From positions 62,001 through 126,000 of the forward strand of contig NZ_JAXIVS010000004.1 of assembly GCF_034259325.1 (NCBI RefSeq): a stretch of DNA of 64,000 nucleotides. Direction: 5' to 3'. Position numbers and translations under genes: made by a program. The notes under the pieces were generated by a model, which was not told where the DNA came from, did no database searches, and saw nothing but the letters and a program-made list of their open reading frames with translations. Positions 55,680 to 64,000 of the stretch are shown one piece after another (within the stretch, counting starts at the first letter, position 1; each line of letters opens with the position of its first letter). This stretch comes from Hyalangium ruber. Its GTDB lineage: Bacteria > Myxococcota > Myxococcia > Myxococcales > Myxococcaceae.

Positions 55680-56216
55680 TCAGGCCTGGGCGCTCGACGG
55701 CTCGTCCGGGTCGTGCGCGTACGCCTCGGCGGGCTCGGCGGGGGCGCTCGGCTGCACGCCCAGGTACTCCTTGCGCGTGCCCAGCACCAGGTCGAAGAAC
55801 GGGTGTGTGACGCACCAGTTGGCGTTCTGATCACGCCCCATGTGGTGGTCGTAGTGCCAGGGCACGTGCTCCTTCGCCCAATGCGGGTCCAGGTGTGCTC
55901 GCCGGTGAACCTGGTAGTACCTCGCCGTGCAGTACCACACCGTCGCGGTGAAGAAGGGCGCCACCGGCAGCAGCGGCAGGTGCCCCACCACGATGGCCGC
56001 CAGACCCACCATCTCCTTGGTCTTCGGCGACCAGCTCCACCGCTCGTCGCTGTACTGGTCGTCCACCATCTCGTTGCGGCGCGACTTCTGGTGGTGCTCG
56101 TGCCAGTGGAAGCTCCAGAAGCTGTTCCGGTTCTTCCCCAGGCCGTGCAGCACGTACTTGTGCAGCAGCCACTCGCCGAAGTTGCTGTACAGCAGGCCCA
56201 GCGGAATGCCGATCAT
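55680..56216 (-). CDS. Fatty-acid hydroxylase/sterol-desaturase-superfamily protein
   Basis: 178 residues with histidine clusters H-K-Y-V-L-H, H-W-H-E-H-H, V-H-R-R-A-H and H-Y-D-H-H. This is the di-iron histidine arrangement of the superfamily (C-4 methyl oxidase, fatty-acid 2-hydroxylase, carotenoid hydroxylase). The protein has about three hydrophobic segments and an acidic Pro/Ala end. Divergent from a TetR gene across 90 bases, which suggests that repressor controls it. Confidence 0.75.
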   Translation of the reverse strand: MIGIPLGLLYSNFGEWLLHKYVLHGLGKNRNSFWSFHWHEHHQKSRRNEMVDDQYSDERWSWSPKTKEMVGLAAIVVGHLPLLPVAPFFTATVWYCTARYYQVHRRAHLDPHWAKEHVPWHYDHHMGRDQNANWCVTHPFFDLVLGTRKEYLGVQPSAPAEPAEAYAHDPDEPSSAQA

Positions 56217-56269
56217 GCACTACCTCCCACAGCGGCGCGTCCAGCCCTCCATTCGCGGCCACCAAATAA

Positions 56270-56283
56270 TGACTATGTGGTCA
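56270..56283. promoter_or_regulatory. Candidate TetR half-site palindrome (TGAC-N6-GTCA)
   Basis: TGACTATGTGGTCA lies in the AT-rich 90-base gap between the divergent TetR and fatty-acid-hydroxylase-like genes. Arms are only four bases, so the signal is suggestive, not strong. Confidence 0.35.
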
Positions 56284-56306
56284 CTTTTTTTGTGAATCGC
56301 AACCAA

Positions 56307-57053
56307 ATGAGACCTCGGAGCAACCCACACCGTCCGTCTGCCTCCACCTCACCCGCGGGCTCGCCCCGGAGTCGGAGGCCCGGGCCCCAGGGTGGCCCCC
56401 GGGACACCAACCGCCGCGAGCGGATGAAGGCCCTGGGCGAGGCGGGTCTGCGCTTGTTCGTCACACGGGGCCTGGAGGGGGTCACCGTGGACGACATCAC
56501 CCAGGCGGCCGGAGTGGCCAAGGGCACCTTCTATCGGTACTTCGAGGACCAGACGGCCTTGGTGGGCATGCTGCTGGAGCCGGTGCGCCGCGAGCTGCTC
56601 GACGGGCTGGAGGCGTGCGGCCGGGCCCTCTCTGGGGCGCGTGACGTGGAGACGATGTTCGAGGCGTACCGGGCGATGGCGGCCATCATCGCCAGCGCGC
56701 TGCTCCAGTACCCGGATGTGGTGCGGCTCTACCTGCAGGAGTGCCGGGGGCCCGCCGTGGGGGCGCGGGTGAAGGTGGTGGAGCTCGCCCGGCTCATCTC
56801 CCGTCACGCGGTGGACATTACGGAGAAGTCCCACACCCACGGGCTGCTGCGCCCCATCCGCCCGGCGGTGAGCGGGCTCGCGGTGGTGGGCGCGGTGGAG
56901 CGGCTGCTCCTGGCGGTGCTGAGCGAGGAGGACATCGGCAATCCGCTGGAGCTGCCCGACGCGCTCACCACGCTGGTGTTGGACGGACTGCGGCTGCCAC
57001 TTGCCGAGTCGCCCGCGCGCCGGAAGATGGACGGCAAGCCGAACCGCCCTTAA
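56307..57053 (+). CDS. TetR/AcrR-family transcriptional regulator
   Basis: 248 residues from the ATG at 56307, giving a ~40-residue basic/Pro-rich leader before the helix-turn-helix (A-L-G-E-A-G-L-R-L-F-V-T-R-G; V-D-D-I-T-Q-A-A-G-V-A-K-G-T-F-Y-R-Y-F). An ATG at the core (M-K-A-L-G) at 56427 is the alternative. The ligand domain is not assignable. Divergent from the hydroxylase-like gene. Confidence 0.85.
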   Translation: MRPRSNPHRPSASTSPAGSPRSRRPGPQGGPRDTNRRERMKALGEAGLRLFVTRGLEGVTVDDITQAAGVAKGTFYRYFEDQTALVGMLLEPVRRELLDGLEACGRALSGARDVETMFEAYRAMAAIIASALLQYPDVVRLYLQECRGPAVGARVKVVELARLISRHAVDITEKSHTHGLLRPIRPAVSGLAVVGAVERLLLAVLSEEDIGNPLELPDALTTLVLDGLRLPLAESPARRKMDGKPNRP

Positions 57054-57062
57054 AGGTAGGGT

Positions 57063-57755
57063 GTGCGCAAGCGGAGCCGGGGTGGGTGGCGATTGCCGGG
57101 GTGGGTGAGGCTGGGGCTGTGCGCCCTTACGCCGCTGGTGCTGCTCAACCTGGCCATCGCCTTCTTCGGTGGCACCCGGGTGTTCCCCCTCTCCTTCTCC
57201 TTCCTGGAGCAGAAGGTGGAGGCGCTCGGGGCGTATGCCCGTCACCGGCCGGCGTGCCTGCTGAGCGGACACGCGCCGCTCGAGCCCCTCATCGCCGAGG
57301 CCGAGCGCCGCCACCGCCTGCCTTCGGGCCTGCTCCAGGCGCTCGTGCAGGTGGAGTCCGAGACGCGGGTCCACCGCATCTCTCCCGCGGGGGCCATGGG
57401 GCCTGGCCAGCTCATGCCCGGCACCGCGCGGATGATGGGCGTGGAGGATCCCTTCGAGCCCCAGGCCGCCATCGACGGCAGCGCGCGCTACCTCGCCGCG
57501 CAGCTCGCGCGCTTCGATGACGTCCGCCTGGCGGTGGCCGCCTACAACGCGGGGCCGGGCGCGGTGAACGGCGCGGTGCCGCGCAACGGGGAGACGGAGT
57601 TCTACGTGGCCAAGGTGCTGAGCGCCTACGCGCGCCTGCGCCCTCCGCCCCCGAAGCCCGCGCCTTCACCTGCGGTGAGCCAGGCCTCGGCCTCGCGCGG
57701 GGGCCAGGGCTCACGCAGCGCGTCACGCCGCCCGGCGCCCACGACGTCGCGGTAG
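57063..57755 (+). CDS. Membrane-anchored lytic transglycosylase (SLT family)
   Basis: 230 residues, GTG start, ten bases after the TetR stop. N-terminal signal anchor (L-C-A-L-T-P-L-V-L-L-N-L-A-I), then an SLT domain with catalytic Glu in Q-V-E-S-E and G-A-M-G-P-G-Q-L-M-P, and A-Y-N-A-G-P-G. It cleaves peptidoglycan with anhydro-muramyl formation. A Pro/Ser/Arg-rich C-terminal tail follows. Confidence 0.87.
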   Translation: MRKRSRGGWRLPGWVRLGLCALTPLVLLNLAIAFFGGTRVFPLSFSFLEQKVEALGAYARHRPACLLSGHAPLEPLIAEAERRHRLPSGLLQALVQVESETRVHRISPAGAMGPGQLMPGTARMMGVEDPFEPQAAIDGSARYLAAQLARFDDVRLAVAAYNAGPGAVNGAVPRNGETEFYVAKVLSAYARLRPPPPKPAPSPAVSQASASRGGQGSRSASRRPAPTTSR

Positions 57756-57892
57756 CTCCCCGGAGTTGAGGGGGTGCGACACGCGAGCATCCTCCTGTTG
57801 ACCGACCTCGGGCGGATGACCGACGCGCATACCTCGCGAGTCGTGCGACACATGCTTGCGCTGACGCAGCCGCACGTCCCCCGAGGATTTCC

Positions 57893-59584
57893 ATGAAGAA
57901 GAAAGCAGCCAAGAACTCATCGCTGTCCACAATCGCCACCGTCACCGTGTTGGTGGTGGTGGGCGTGGTGGCGATCATCACCCTGTTCGGTGACAACTTC
58001 CGCAAGCTCTTCGGCGCGAGCGCGTCCGCCCTCGCGGGAAATGACGAGGTGGCGTCGGCGCCCTCTCCCCAGCTCCTGCAGAAGAAGACGATGCGCAGCT
58101 TCGGGTCGAACGATGCGTACGAAGGGTCGCCGCCAGCCGCCGCCGCGCCCGCGCCTGCGCCTGCGCTCGCCGTTGCCCCCGCCGAGCCCGTCACCGCTGG
58201 CAACACCCACGTCGCCGAGCGCCCCAACCCCTTCACCCTCACCTCGGAGGACACCCTGTCCACCTTCGCGGTGGACGTGGACACCGCCTCCTATGCCCTC
58301 TTCCGCCGCAACGTGAACGAGGGCGCGCTGCCTCCCCGCGAGTCGGTGCGCGTGGAGGAGTGGGTGAACTACTTCAAGTACCGCCTGCCCACACCCGAGA
58401 AGGGGGACTTCCACGTGGACCTCGAGGGCGCGCCCTCCCCGTTCACCTCGGGCCGGCAGCTGATCAAGGTGGGCCTGCAGGGCCGCAAGATTGGCAAGAG
58501 CCAGCGCAAGCCCACGCACCTGGTCTTCCTGGCGGACACCAGCGGCTCCATGGGGCAGCCGGACAAGCTGCCGCTCGCCCAGCGCGCGATGAAGCTGATG
58601 GTGGACGGGCTGAACGAGCAGGACACGGTGGCGCTCGTCACCTACGCGGGCAGCGTGCGGGACGTGCTGCCGCCCACGCCGGCCTCCGAGCGGACCAAGC
58701 TCTTCGCGGCGATCGACGCGCTGACGTCGGGCGGCGGCACCGCCATGGGGGATGGCATGCAGATCGCCTACCAGCACGCGGCGAAGAACGCCGGGCCTGA
58801 CAAGGTCGCGCGCGTGGTCGTCCTCACGGATGGCGACACCAACATCGGGCGCAACCAGAGCGCGGACGCCATCCTGGAGAGCGTGCGCGGCTACGTGCAG
58901 GAGGGCGTGACGCTGTCCACCATCGGCTTCGGCATGGGCAACTACCGCGATGACCTGATGGAGCGGCTGGCCAACAAGGGCAACGGCAACTGCTACTACA
59001 TCGACAGCGAGAAGGAGGCCCGCCGCGTGTTCCAGGAGCAGCTCGCGGGCACGCTGGAGGTGATCGCCAAGGACGTGAAGGTGCAGGTGGAGTTCGACAA
59101 GGTGGCGGTGCGCGGCTACCGGCTGCTGGGGTACGAGAACCGGGCCATCGCGGACCAGGACTTCCGCAACGACAAGGTGGACGCGGGCGAGATTGGGGCC
59201 GGGCACTCGGTGACGGCGCTGTACGAGGTGGAGCTGACGGGCGAGGGCTCGAAGGTGGCCACGGTGCGCGTGCGAGCCAAGACGCCGAGCGGCAGCGAGG
59301 CGGCCGAGCAGAGCTTCGCGTTCCCGCGCGAGCAGCTGCACGGCAAGCTGGCGGATGCGTCGTCGGACATGCGCTTCGCCACGGCGGTGGCGGGCACGGC
59401 GGACATCCTCCGGGGCGCGCCGCAGGCCAGCGACTGGAGCCTCTCGGTCGCCGAGGAGCTGGCGCAGGGCGCCATCGACGGCATGGAGGACCGCGAGGAG
59501 TTCGTCTCGCTGCTGCGCCGCGTGCGTGAGGCGAAGCTGGAGAACGTCTCCTCGGGGCGGACGACGTACAACCGGGGGTACTGA
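57893..59584 (+). CDS. von Willebrand A domain protein (YfbK-like)
   Basis: 563 residues. A short N-terminal membrane segment (V-T-V-L-V-V-V-G-V-V-A-I-I), Ala/Pro-rich linker, the YfbK-specific N-domain (F-A-V-D-V-D-T-A-S-Y), a VWA domain with MIDAS D-T-S-G-S (215-219), G-G-T-A-M-G-D-G, and the conserved C-terminal module ending T-Y-N-R-G-Y. The function is unknown in all species; surface assembly roles are proposed. The 137 bases before it hold no gene. Confidence 0.85.
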   Translation: MKKKAAKNSSLSTIATVTVLVVVGVVAIITLFGDNFRKLFGASASALAGNDEVASAPSPQLLQKKTMRSFGSNDAYEGSPPAAAAPAPAPALAVAPAEPVTAGNTHVAERPNPFTLTSEDTLSTFAVDVDTASYALFRRNVNEGALPPRESVRVEEWVNYFKYRLPTPEKGDFHVDLEGAPSPFTSGRQLIKVGLQGRKIGKSQRKPTHLVFLADTSGSMGQPDKLPLAQRAMKLMVDGLNEQDTVALVTYAGSVRDVLPPTPASERTKLFAAIDALTSGGGTAMGDGMQIAYQHAAKNAGPDKVARVVVLTDGDTNIGRNQSADAILESVRGYVQEGVTLSTIGFGMGNYRDDLMERLANKGNGNCYYIDSEKEARRVFQEQLAGTLEVIAKDVKVQVEFDKVAVRGYRLLGYENRAIADQDFRNDKVDAGEIGAGHSVTALYEVELTGEGSKVATVRVRAKTPSGSEAAEQSFAFPREQLHGKLADASSDMRFATAVAGTADILRGAPQASDWSLSVAEELAQGAIDGMEDREEFVSLLRRVREAKLENVSSGRTTYNRGY

Positions 59585-59617
59585 GCCCCTCGGCTCCGCT
59601 GAGAGCGGGGGGCGCGC

Positions 59618-60244
59618 ATGCGCGAGGCAAGCAGGCGGCTGTGCCAGGGACTGTTGTTGCTGGTCGTAGCCGCCGCTTGCAGCCATGACTCCAGCGGGCG
59701 CTGGGAAGACACGGGCGTGCGTACCAAGGGCGGAGACTCCGTCACGCTTCGCCTCCAGGTGCTGATCGCCAAGGGCCAGCTTCAGCAGGCCGAGGCCATG
59801 CTGGTCCAGGCGCTTTCCGCCGGGTTGCTCTCGCAAGAGACGGCAACACGGCTGCGCGAGCGAATCGCCGCTCAGAAGGAAGTGCAAGAGCAGGAGCCCA
59901 GCCGCCTCCCGCCTCCTATCTCCTCGGAGGAGCTGCAACCCTTACCGCAGCGACGCACCTGCTGGACGGAGTTGCCAGACCATCCGGTGTGCCAGCATCT
60001 CCCTGAGGAGTACACCTTCCACAGCGCCCGCCAAGCGCTGGAGGCGATGAAGCAGAAGCTGGCGCGGAAGGACCTCGTCCTGCACGCTCAGGAGCAGGCC
60101 GAGCGCGGCCCCTGCCCGGACATCGGCATACATTACAATGTCCGCATCCAGGGAAGGCGGGCTGGCTCCATCACCTGCTGTCCCTGTTGTGTGGAAGCCG
60201 AGAGTGGTCCCATCACTTGGACGAAGTGTCGGATCGTCTGGTAG
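59618..60244 (+). CDS. Sit-type lipoprotein toxin candidate
   Basis: 208 residues. Lipobox V-A-A-A-C (Cys21), then a helical linker and a C-terminal domain with conserved-looking F-H-S-A-R-Q-A-L-E-A-M, G-P-C-P-D, S-I-T-C-C-P-C-C and a final C-R-I-V-W. The organisation (lipoprotein N-terminus, variable toxin-like C-terminus, small acidic gene directly downstream) is that of Myxococcus SitA proteins, which are passed between cells by outer-membrane exchange. Sequence reads less GC-rich than its neighbours. Assignment rests on architecture, not a motif match. Confidence 0.5.
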   Translation: MREASRRLCQGLLLLVVAAACSHDSSGRWEDTGVRTKGGDSVTLRLQVLIAKGQLQQAEAMLVQALSAGLLSQETATRLRERIAAQKEVQEQEPSRLPPPISSEELQPLPQRRTCWTELPDHPVCQHLPEEYTFHSARQALEAMKQKLARKDLVLHAQEQAERGPCPDIGIHYNVRIQGRRAGSITCCPCCVEAESGPITWTKCRIVW

Positions 60245-60259
60245 TCCCGGACGCAGCGC

Positions 60260-60856
60260 ATGACGGAGACCTCATCCAGGCAGGAAGAGCTGCGAGCCTT
60301 GAGGCTGGCGGCTGAGCAAGGGGATTGGAATGGCTGCCGCTCCGCCTCGGAAAGGCTCCTCTCCCGACTTCCTGTTGAGCTTGCGGTGCGGTTGACCCGC
60401 GATCATGTCATGCGCCGATTGCCCGTCTTCGAACGGCATCATCCCGGTGTGAGGTGGCCCCGCGAGTTCATCGAGTCCATGGATGACTCTGGCGCCTCTC
60501 CCAGCGAGCGCGAGTGGCCCGAGGCAGAAGATGACTTTTCCGGCCCAGGAGCCAACAGCTTCACTAGCGCTGTCGAAGCCCTCTGGAGGGCGGGACGGCT
60601 CATCGAGCACGTGCAACGCTGTGTGCCAGAGCTGGTGAACGCGCTGTCCGAATCCATCATGGCGGAGAAGGGCGAGTTCTGGGGCTCGCGAAATCCCCAG
60701 GCATGGGCACTCTGGTATCGGCTCACGGCCAGCGGCGACAACGATCCACGGATCGTCGACATCCAGCTTGCGATGAAGCGGGATCCCCAGGCTGCAGCGG
60801 TGCAGCGCGATTCCTGGCTCGAAGTCTCTGACTGGCTCGAAGCCGCTCTGCGCTAG
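60260..60856 (+). CDS. Possible immunity protein for the Sit-type lipoprotein
   Basis: 198 residues, acidic overall, no signal peptide and no recognised domain (helical pattern, A-E-Q-G-D-W-N-G, L-W-Y-R-L-T-A-S-G-D-N-D-P). It lies 15 bases after the lipoprotein gene on the same strand and reads less GC-rich than the surroundings, as immunity genes often do. Its end overlaps nagB by four bases. Confidence 0.45.
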   Translation: MTETSSRQEELRALRLAAEQGDWNGCRSASERLLSRLPVELAVRLTRDHVMRRLPVFERHHPGVRWPREFIESMDDSGASPSEREWPEAEDDFSGPGANSFTSAVEALWRAGRLIEHVQRCVPELVNALSESIMAEKGEFWGSRNPQAWALWYRLTASGDNDPRIVDIQLAMKRDPQAAAVQRDSWLEVSDWLEAALR

Positions 60857-61590
60857 CGGCGCCGCAGGCCGCTGGCGGCGGCCGGGTCCAACCAGAGATG
60901 CACATCCCGGTGGAGTTGCAGGAAGGACGCCGGACAGCGCGGGGTGACGGGGCCATGCACCATCGCCGTCACCGCCGCCGCCTTGCTCGCCCCGAACGCC
61001 AGCACGAGCACCTGCTTCGCATGGAGCAGGGCCGCCATCCCCAGCGTCAGCGCCGCCATCGGCACGCGTGAGGCCTCATCCCCGAACAGCGGCGCCAGGG
61101 CCTGCCGCGTCTCCCGCGACAACAACGCCCGGTGGCTCTTCGACACCAGCCCCTCGCCCGGCTCGTTGAAGGCGACATGGCCGTTCGGCCCGATGCCCAG
61201 CATCAACAGGTCCAGCCCTCCCGCCGCAGCGATCGCCGCGTCGTAGCGCACGCACTCCGCCTCCGCGTCCGGCGCGCTCCCATCCAGGAAGTGGATGCGC
61301 TCGGGCCCCAGGTTCACCTGCGCGAACAGGTGGCGCTCCATATAGGAGCGGAAGCTGCTCGGGTCCTCCGGCGGCAGCCCCAGGAACTCATCCAGGTTGA
61401 AGGTGGTGGTACGCGACAGGTCCAGCTCGCCGCGCGCACGCAGCACCACCAGCTCCCGGTACACATTGAGCGGAGAGCGTCCCGTGGGCAGTCCCAGCAC
61501 CAGCTCGGGCCGGGCACGCACGGCAGCTGCGAGGTGGGCCGCACACGCGGCGGCGGCTTCCTGCTCGGAGGCAAAGACGCGGACGTTCAC
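60853..61590 (-). CDS. nagB: Glucosamine-6-phosphate deaminase
   Basis: 245 residues from the GTG at 61588-61590; the frame continues open to 62907 but that stretch is antisense to the EamA and amidase genes. Family marks: L-G-L-P-T-G-R-S-P, N-L-D-E-F-L-G-L, S-F-R-S-Y-M and L-G-I-G-P-N-G-H-V-A-F-N-E-P-G. It converts glucosamine-6-phosphate to fructose-6-phosphate and ammonia. Confidence 0.92.
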   Translation of the reverse strand: MNVRVFASEQEAAAACAAHLAAAVRARPELVLGLPTGRSPLNVYRELVVLRARGELDLSRTTTFNLDEFLGLPPEDPSSFRSYMERHLFAQVNLGPERIHFLDGSAPDAEAECVRYDAAIAAAGGLDLLMLGIGPNGHVAFNEPGEGLVSKSHRALLSRETRQALAPLFGDEASRVPMAALTLGMAALLHAKQVLVLAFGASKAAAVTAMVHGPVTPRCPASFLQLHRDVHLWLDPAAASGLRRR

Positions 61591-61695
61591 GGGATGCGCC
61601 GGGTTGGCCCCCGACCGGGGCCCGAGAGGGTTCGTCCTTGTTATTGCGAGAAGGTGCAGCCAGGGGAAGGACCCTTCCGGTATGGAAGCACCGCG

Positions 61696-62577
61696 ATGCC
61701 CTTTACCCCTGGAGCGGTCCTCCTCACCCTCAGCGCCTCCCTCAGCTACGGCTCTTTTGACGCCGTGCGCAAGAAGCTGGCCAACACCCTGCAACCCCTG
61801 CCGCTCACCGCCCTCCTGGGGCTGGGCCAGGCCCTCTTCTTCGCCGTGTGGACGCTCTCCTCCGGGGCCACCCTCCCTCTGCCGGGCTACCTCCCCCAGG
61901 CGGCGGCCTCCATCACCTTCTCCCTGGTGGGCAACCTGCTCTTCATGCGCGCCCTCCAGGTGTCGCCCCTGAGCCTCACCATCCCCTTCCTCTCCTTCAG
62001 CCCCGTCTTCACCGCTCTCTTCTCCGGTGCCCTGCTCGGAGAGTTTCCCCGGTCCATCCAGGCCCTGGGCATCGCCTGGGTGGTGCTCGGCGCCTTCCTG
62101 CTCAACCTCGCCAAGGAGGACCTCGCCAGCCCCACGCACTTCCTGCGCGGCGTCACCCGGGAGCGCGGGTGCCTGCTGATGCTGGGCGCCGCCCTGGTCT
62201 GGGCGCTCGGCTCCATCTTCGACAAGCGCGCCCTCGTCTACGCCTCGGTCCCCCTGCACGCGCTCGTGCAGTCGCTGGGCATCGCCCTGGCCATCCTCTT
62301 CCTGCTGCTCCTGCGCCGGGATGTGGGCTCGCTGGGCAACGTGCGCCACTGCCGCGGCCTGTACGCCGTGGCCATCGTCGTCGCCTCGCTCGCCCAGGGA
62401 CTCCAGCTCCTGGCCCTGCCGCTCGTCGTGGTGAGCCTCTACGAGGCCATCAAGCGCTGCATCGGCATGACCCTGGCCGTCATCAACGGCGCCCTGTTCT
62501 TCGGCGAGCCGGTCACCCCTCGCAAGCTCCTGTCCATCGCCCTGATGGGCACCGGAGTGGTGTTCATCCTCGCCTGA
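61696..62577 (+). CDS. EamA-family membrane transporter
   Basis: 293 residues from the ATG at 61696. Ten hydrophobic segments in two homologous halves (the EamA duplication; each half begins with a conserved Ala/Leu-rich helix). Members export amino acids or sugars. The 105-base gap to nagB is the likely shared promoter region; a nucleotide-sugar or amino-sugar link is only suggestive. Confidence 0.83.
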   Translation: MPFTPGAVLLTLSASLSYGSFDAVRKKLANTLQPLPLTALLGLGQALFFAVWTLSSGATLPLPGYLPQAAASITFSLVGNLLFMRALQVSPLSLTIPFLSFSPVFTALFSGALLGEFPRSIQALGIAWVVLGAFLLNLAKEDLASPTHFLRGVTRERGCLLMLGAALVWALGSIFDKRALVYASVPLHALVQSLGIALAILFLLLLRRDVGSLGNVRHCRGLYAVAIVVASLAQGLQLLALPLVVVSLYEAIKRCIGMTLAVINGALFFGEPVTPRKLLSIALMGTGVVFILA

Positions 62578-62680
62578 GCCAAGGGCCCGTCCGCGACGTA
62601 GGAGGGCTTCCGAACAGAACCAGACCCACCAGGACACGAGAGTCCCCGGAAGCGCGCTCCAAAGGAGTAGAGTGCCCTCC

Positions 62681-64000
62681 ATGGACGCCTTCGCCTCCCT
62701 GGACGCCACTGCCCAGGCGGACCTGGTCCGCCGTAAGGAAGTCAAACCCCTGGAGCTCGTGGACGCGGCCATTGCCCGCATCGAGCGCCTCAACCCCCAG
62801 CTCAACGCCGTCATCACCCACTGGTTCGACGAGGCCCGCGAGCTGGCCCGAGGCCCCCTGCCCCAGGGCCCCTTCACCGGCGTGCCCTTCCTCATCAAGG
62901 ACCTCATCTCCGCCTACGCGGGCAAGCGCCTGGCCTCGGGCTCGCGCTTCTTCGCCGACCTCGTGGTGCCCCACGACAGCGAGCTGACCCAGCGCTACAA
63001 GCGCGCCGGCCTCGTCATCCTCGGCAAGACGAACCTGCCCGAGTTCGGCATCCTCCCCACCACCGAGCCCCAGCTCTTCGGCCCCACGCGCAACCCGTGG
63101 AACCGTGAGCACACCACCGGCGGCTCCAGCGGCGGCGCCGCGGCGGCCGTGGCCAGCGGCATGGTGCCCTTCGCCCATGGCGGCGATGGCGGCGGCTCCA
63201 TCCGCATCCCCGCCTCGTGCTGCGGCCTGTTCGGCTTCAAGCCCACCCGCGGCCGCATGCCCATGGGGCCGGACGTGGGCGACGTCATGCACGGCCTCGT
63301 CATCGAGCACGCCCTCACCCGCTCGGTGCGCGACAGCGCCGCCCTGCTGGATGCCACCGACGGCGCCGACGTGGGCGCTCCCTACGCGGCCCCGCACAAG
63401 GCCCGCCCCTGGGCCCAGGAGGCCGCCACCGCCCCAGGCAAGCTGCGCATCGCCTACACCACGCGCACCAACACCGGCACCCCCGTCCACCCCGAGTGCC
63501 TCCAGGCCATCGAGGACGCCGTGAAGCTCCTCACGGAGCTGGGCCACACCGTGGTGGACACCAGCCTCGAGGTCCCCGAGGAGGAGATGCTGGCGCAGAC
63601 CTTCATGACCATCTGGTCCAGCGGCGCGGTGCTCGCCATCGACAAGATGGCGGCCCTCACCGGGCGCACCCCCACCCCGGAGCACTTCGAGCCGCTGACG
63701 TGGGCCCTCTACGAGATGGGCCGGGGCCACAACATCTCCACCTACCTGCTGGCCTATGACGCACTGCAACGTTACGCCCGCGCCTTCGCCTCCAAGTTCA
63801 CCGACGTGGACGTCTGGCTGCTGCCCACGCTCGCCGAGCCGCCCGTGCCGCTGGGCACCTTCGACGCCCCGCCGGACGAGCCCATGATGCCCCTGTTCCG
63901 GGCCGCCGCCTTCACCCCCTTCACCCCGCTGGCCAACCTCACCGGTAACCCGGCCATGTCCGTGCCCTTCCATTGGACTCCCGAGGGCCTGCCGGTAGGA
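62681..64000 (+). CDS. Amidase (amidase signature family), C-terminally cut by the window
   Basis: At least 440 residues; runs off the right edge. ATG at 62681; a GTG at 62672 with AAGGAG four bases before it is an alternative. The catalytic Ser-cisSer-Lys set is visible: Lys in F-L-I-K-D-L, Ser in T-G-G-S-S-G-G and Ser in G-G-G-S-I-R-I-P. This hydrolyses amides; substrates range widely. Confidence 0.9.
   Translation, partial: MDAFASLDATAQADLVRRKEVKPLELVDAAIARIERLNPQLNAVITHWFDEARELARGPLPQGPFTGVPFLIKDLISAYAGKRLASGSRFFADLVVPHDSELTQRYKRAGLVILGKTNLPEFGILPTTEPQLFGPTRNPWNREHTTGGSSGGAAAAVASGMVPFAHGGDGGGSIRIPASCCGLFGFKPTRGRMPMGPDVGDVMHGLVIEHALTRSVRDSAALLDATDGADVGAPYAAPHKARPWAQEAATAPGKLRIAYTTRTNTGTPVHPECLQAIEDAVKLLTELGHTVVDTSLEVPEEEMLAQTFMTIWSSGAVLAIDKMAALTGRTPTPEHFEPLTWALYEMGRGHNISTYLLAYDALQRYARAFASKFTDVDVWLLPTLAEPPVPLGTFDAPPDEPMMPLFRAAAFTPFTPLANLTGNPAMSVPFHWTPEGLPVG

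Noticed and set aside
57917-59938. A 673-codon frame antisense to the YfbK-like gene
   Set aside because: No motifs, repetitive His/Arg/Glu composition; plus-strand protein has a full VWA domain.
61591-62907. Long upstream extension of the nagB frame
   Set aside because: It is antisense to the EamA and amidase genes; NagB homology begins at the GTG at 61590.

Overview
The window is GC-rich DNA with strong GC bias at third codon positions, tightly packed genes, many lipoproteins, a eukaryotic-like Ser/Thr kinase fused to a histidine kinase, and a probable Sit-type lipoprotein toxin/immunity pair. Together these point to a myxobacterium, most likely the Cystobacter/Archangium/Stigmatella group; that assignment is inference from gene content, not a database match. 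No rRNA, tRNA, CRISPR array or insertion sequence was seen. Two genes run off the ends: an M3 metallopeptidase lipoprotein (left) and an amidase (right).

Layout. 1-5.4 kb: envelope lipoproteins, an HPP-family membrane protein, and a TetR regulator divergent from a metallo-beta-lactamase-fold hydrolase across a perfect 13-bp inverted repeat. 5.4-9.8 kb: a minus-strand run of five genes (cupin, VKOR-DsbA fusion, YciH/SUI1, radical SAM protein, PLP-fold protein), mostly with overlapping start/stop codons. 9.8-12.1 kb: YgfZ-like protein and an amidohydrolase. 12.3-21.3 kb: a ten-gene plus-strand lipid cassette holding two related alpha/beta hydrolases and a third divergent one, a cyclopropane-fatty-acid-synthase-type methyltransferase, a membrane desaturase, an acyl carrier protein, a soluble di-iron acyl-ACP-desaturase-like protein, a holo-ACP synthase, a hotdog thioesterase and a fatty-acyl-AMP ligase. 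It has its own carrier, carrier activator, loader and off-loading enzymes but no ketosynthase, so it looks like a free-standing fatty-acyl tailoring pathway.

21.3-24.1 kb: a tyrosine-catabolism operon (fahA-maiA-hppD, no hmgA here). 24.4-31.4 kb: a 1,668-residue hybrid kinase, a PhcB-like methyltransferase and a hydrolase. 31.5-41.8 kb: a stand-alone type IV pilus/secretion ATPase N-terminal (MshEN-like) domain, an S9 peptidase, serA, an FAD-linked oxidase, a von Willebrand A lipoprotein and two membrane proteins of unknown role.

41.8-52.9 kb: a twelve-gene minus-strand operon for a phage-tail-like contractile injection system (sheath, tube, LysM adaptor, VgrG-like spike, PAAR-like tip, gp25, baseplate J, tail protein I, DUF4255 terminator). 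The baseplate J protein carries a C-terminal Asp-box propeller, a Cys-rich one-pass membrane protein follows the structural genes, and no AAA+ ATPase or recognisable tape measure lies in the operon. 53-64 kb: outer-membrane/lipoprotein genes, ferritin-like and CBS proteins, a second TetR regulator divergent from a fatty-acid-hydroxylase-like gene, a lytic transglycosylase, a YfbK-like von Willebrand protein, the toxin/immunity pair, nagB, an EamA transporter and the partial amidase.
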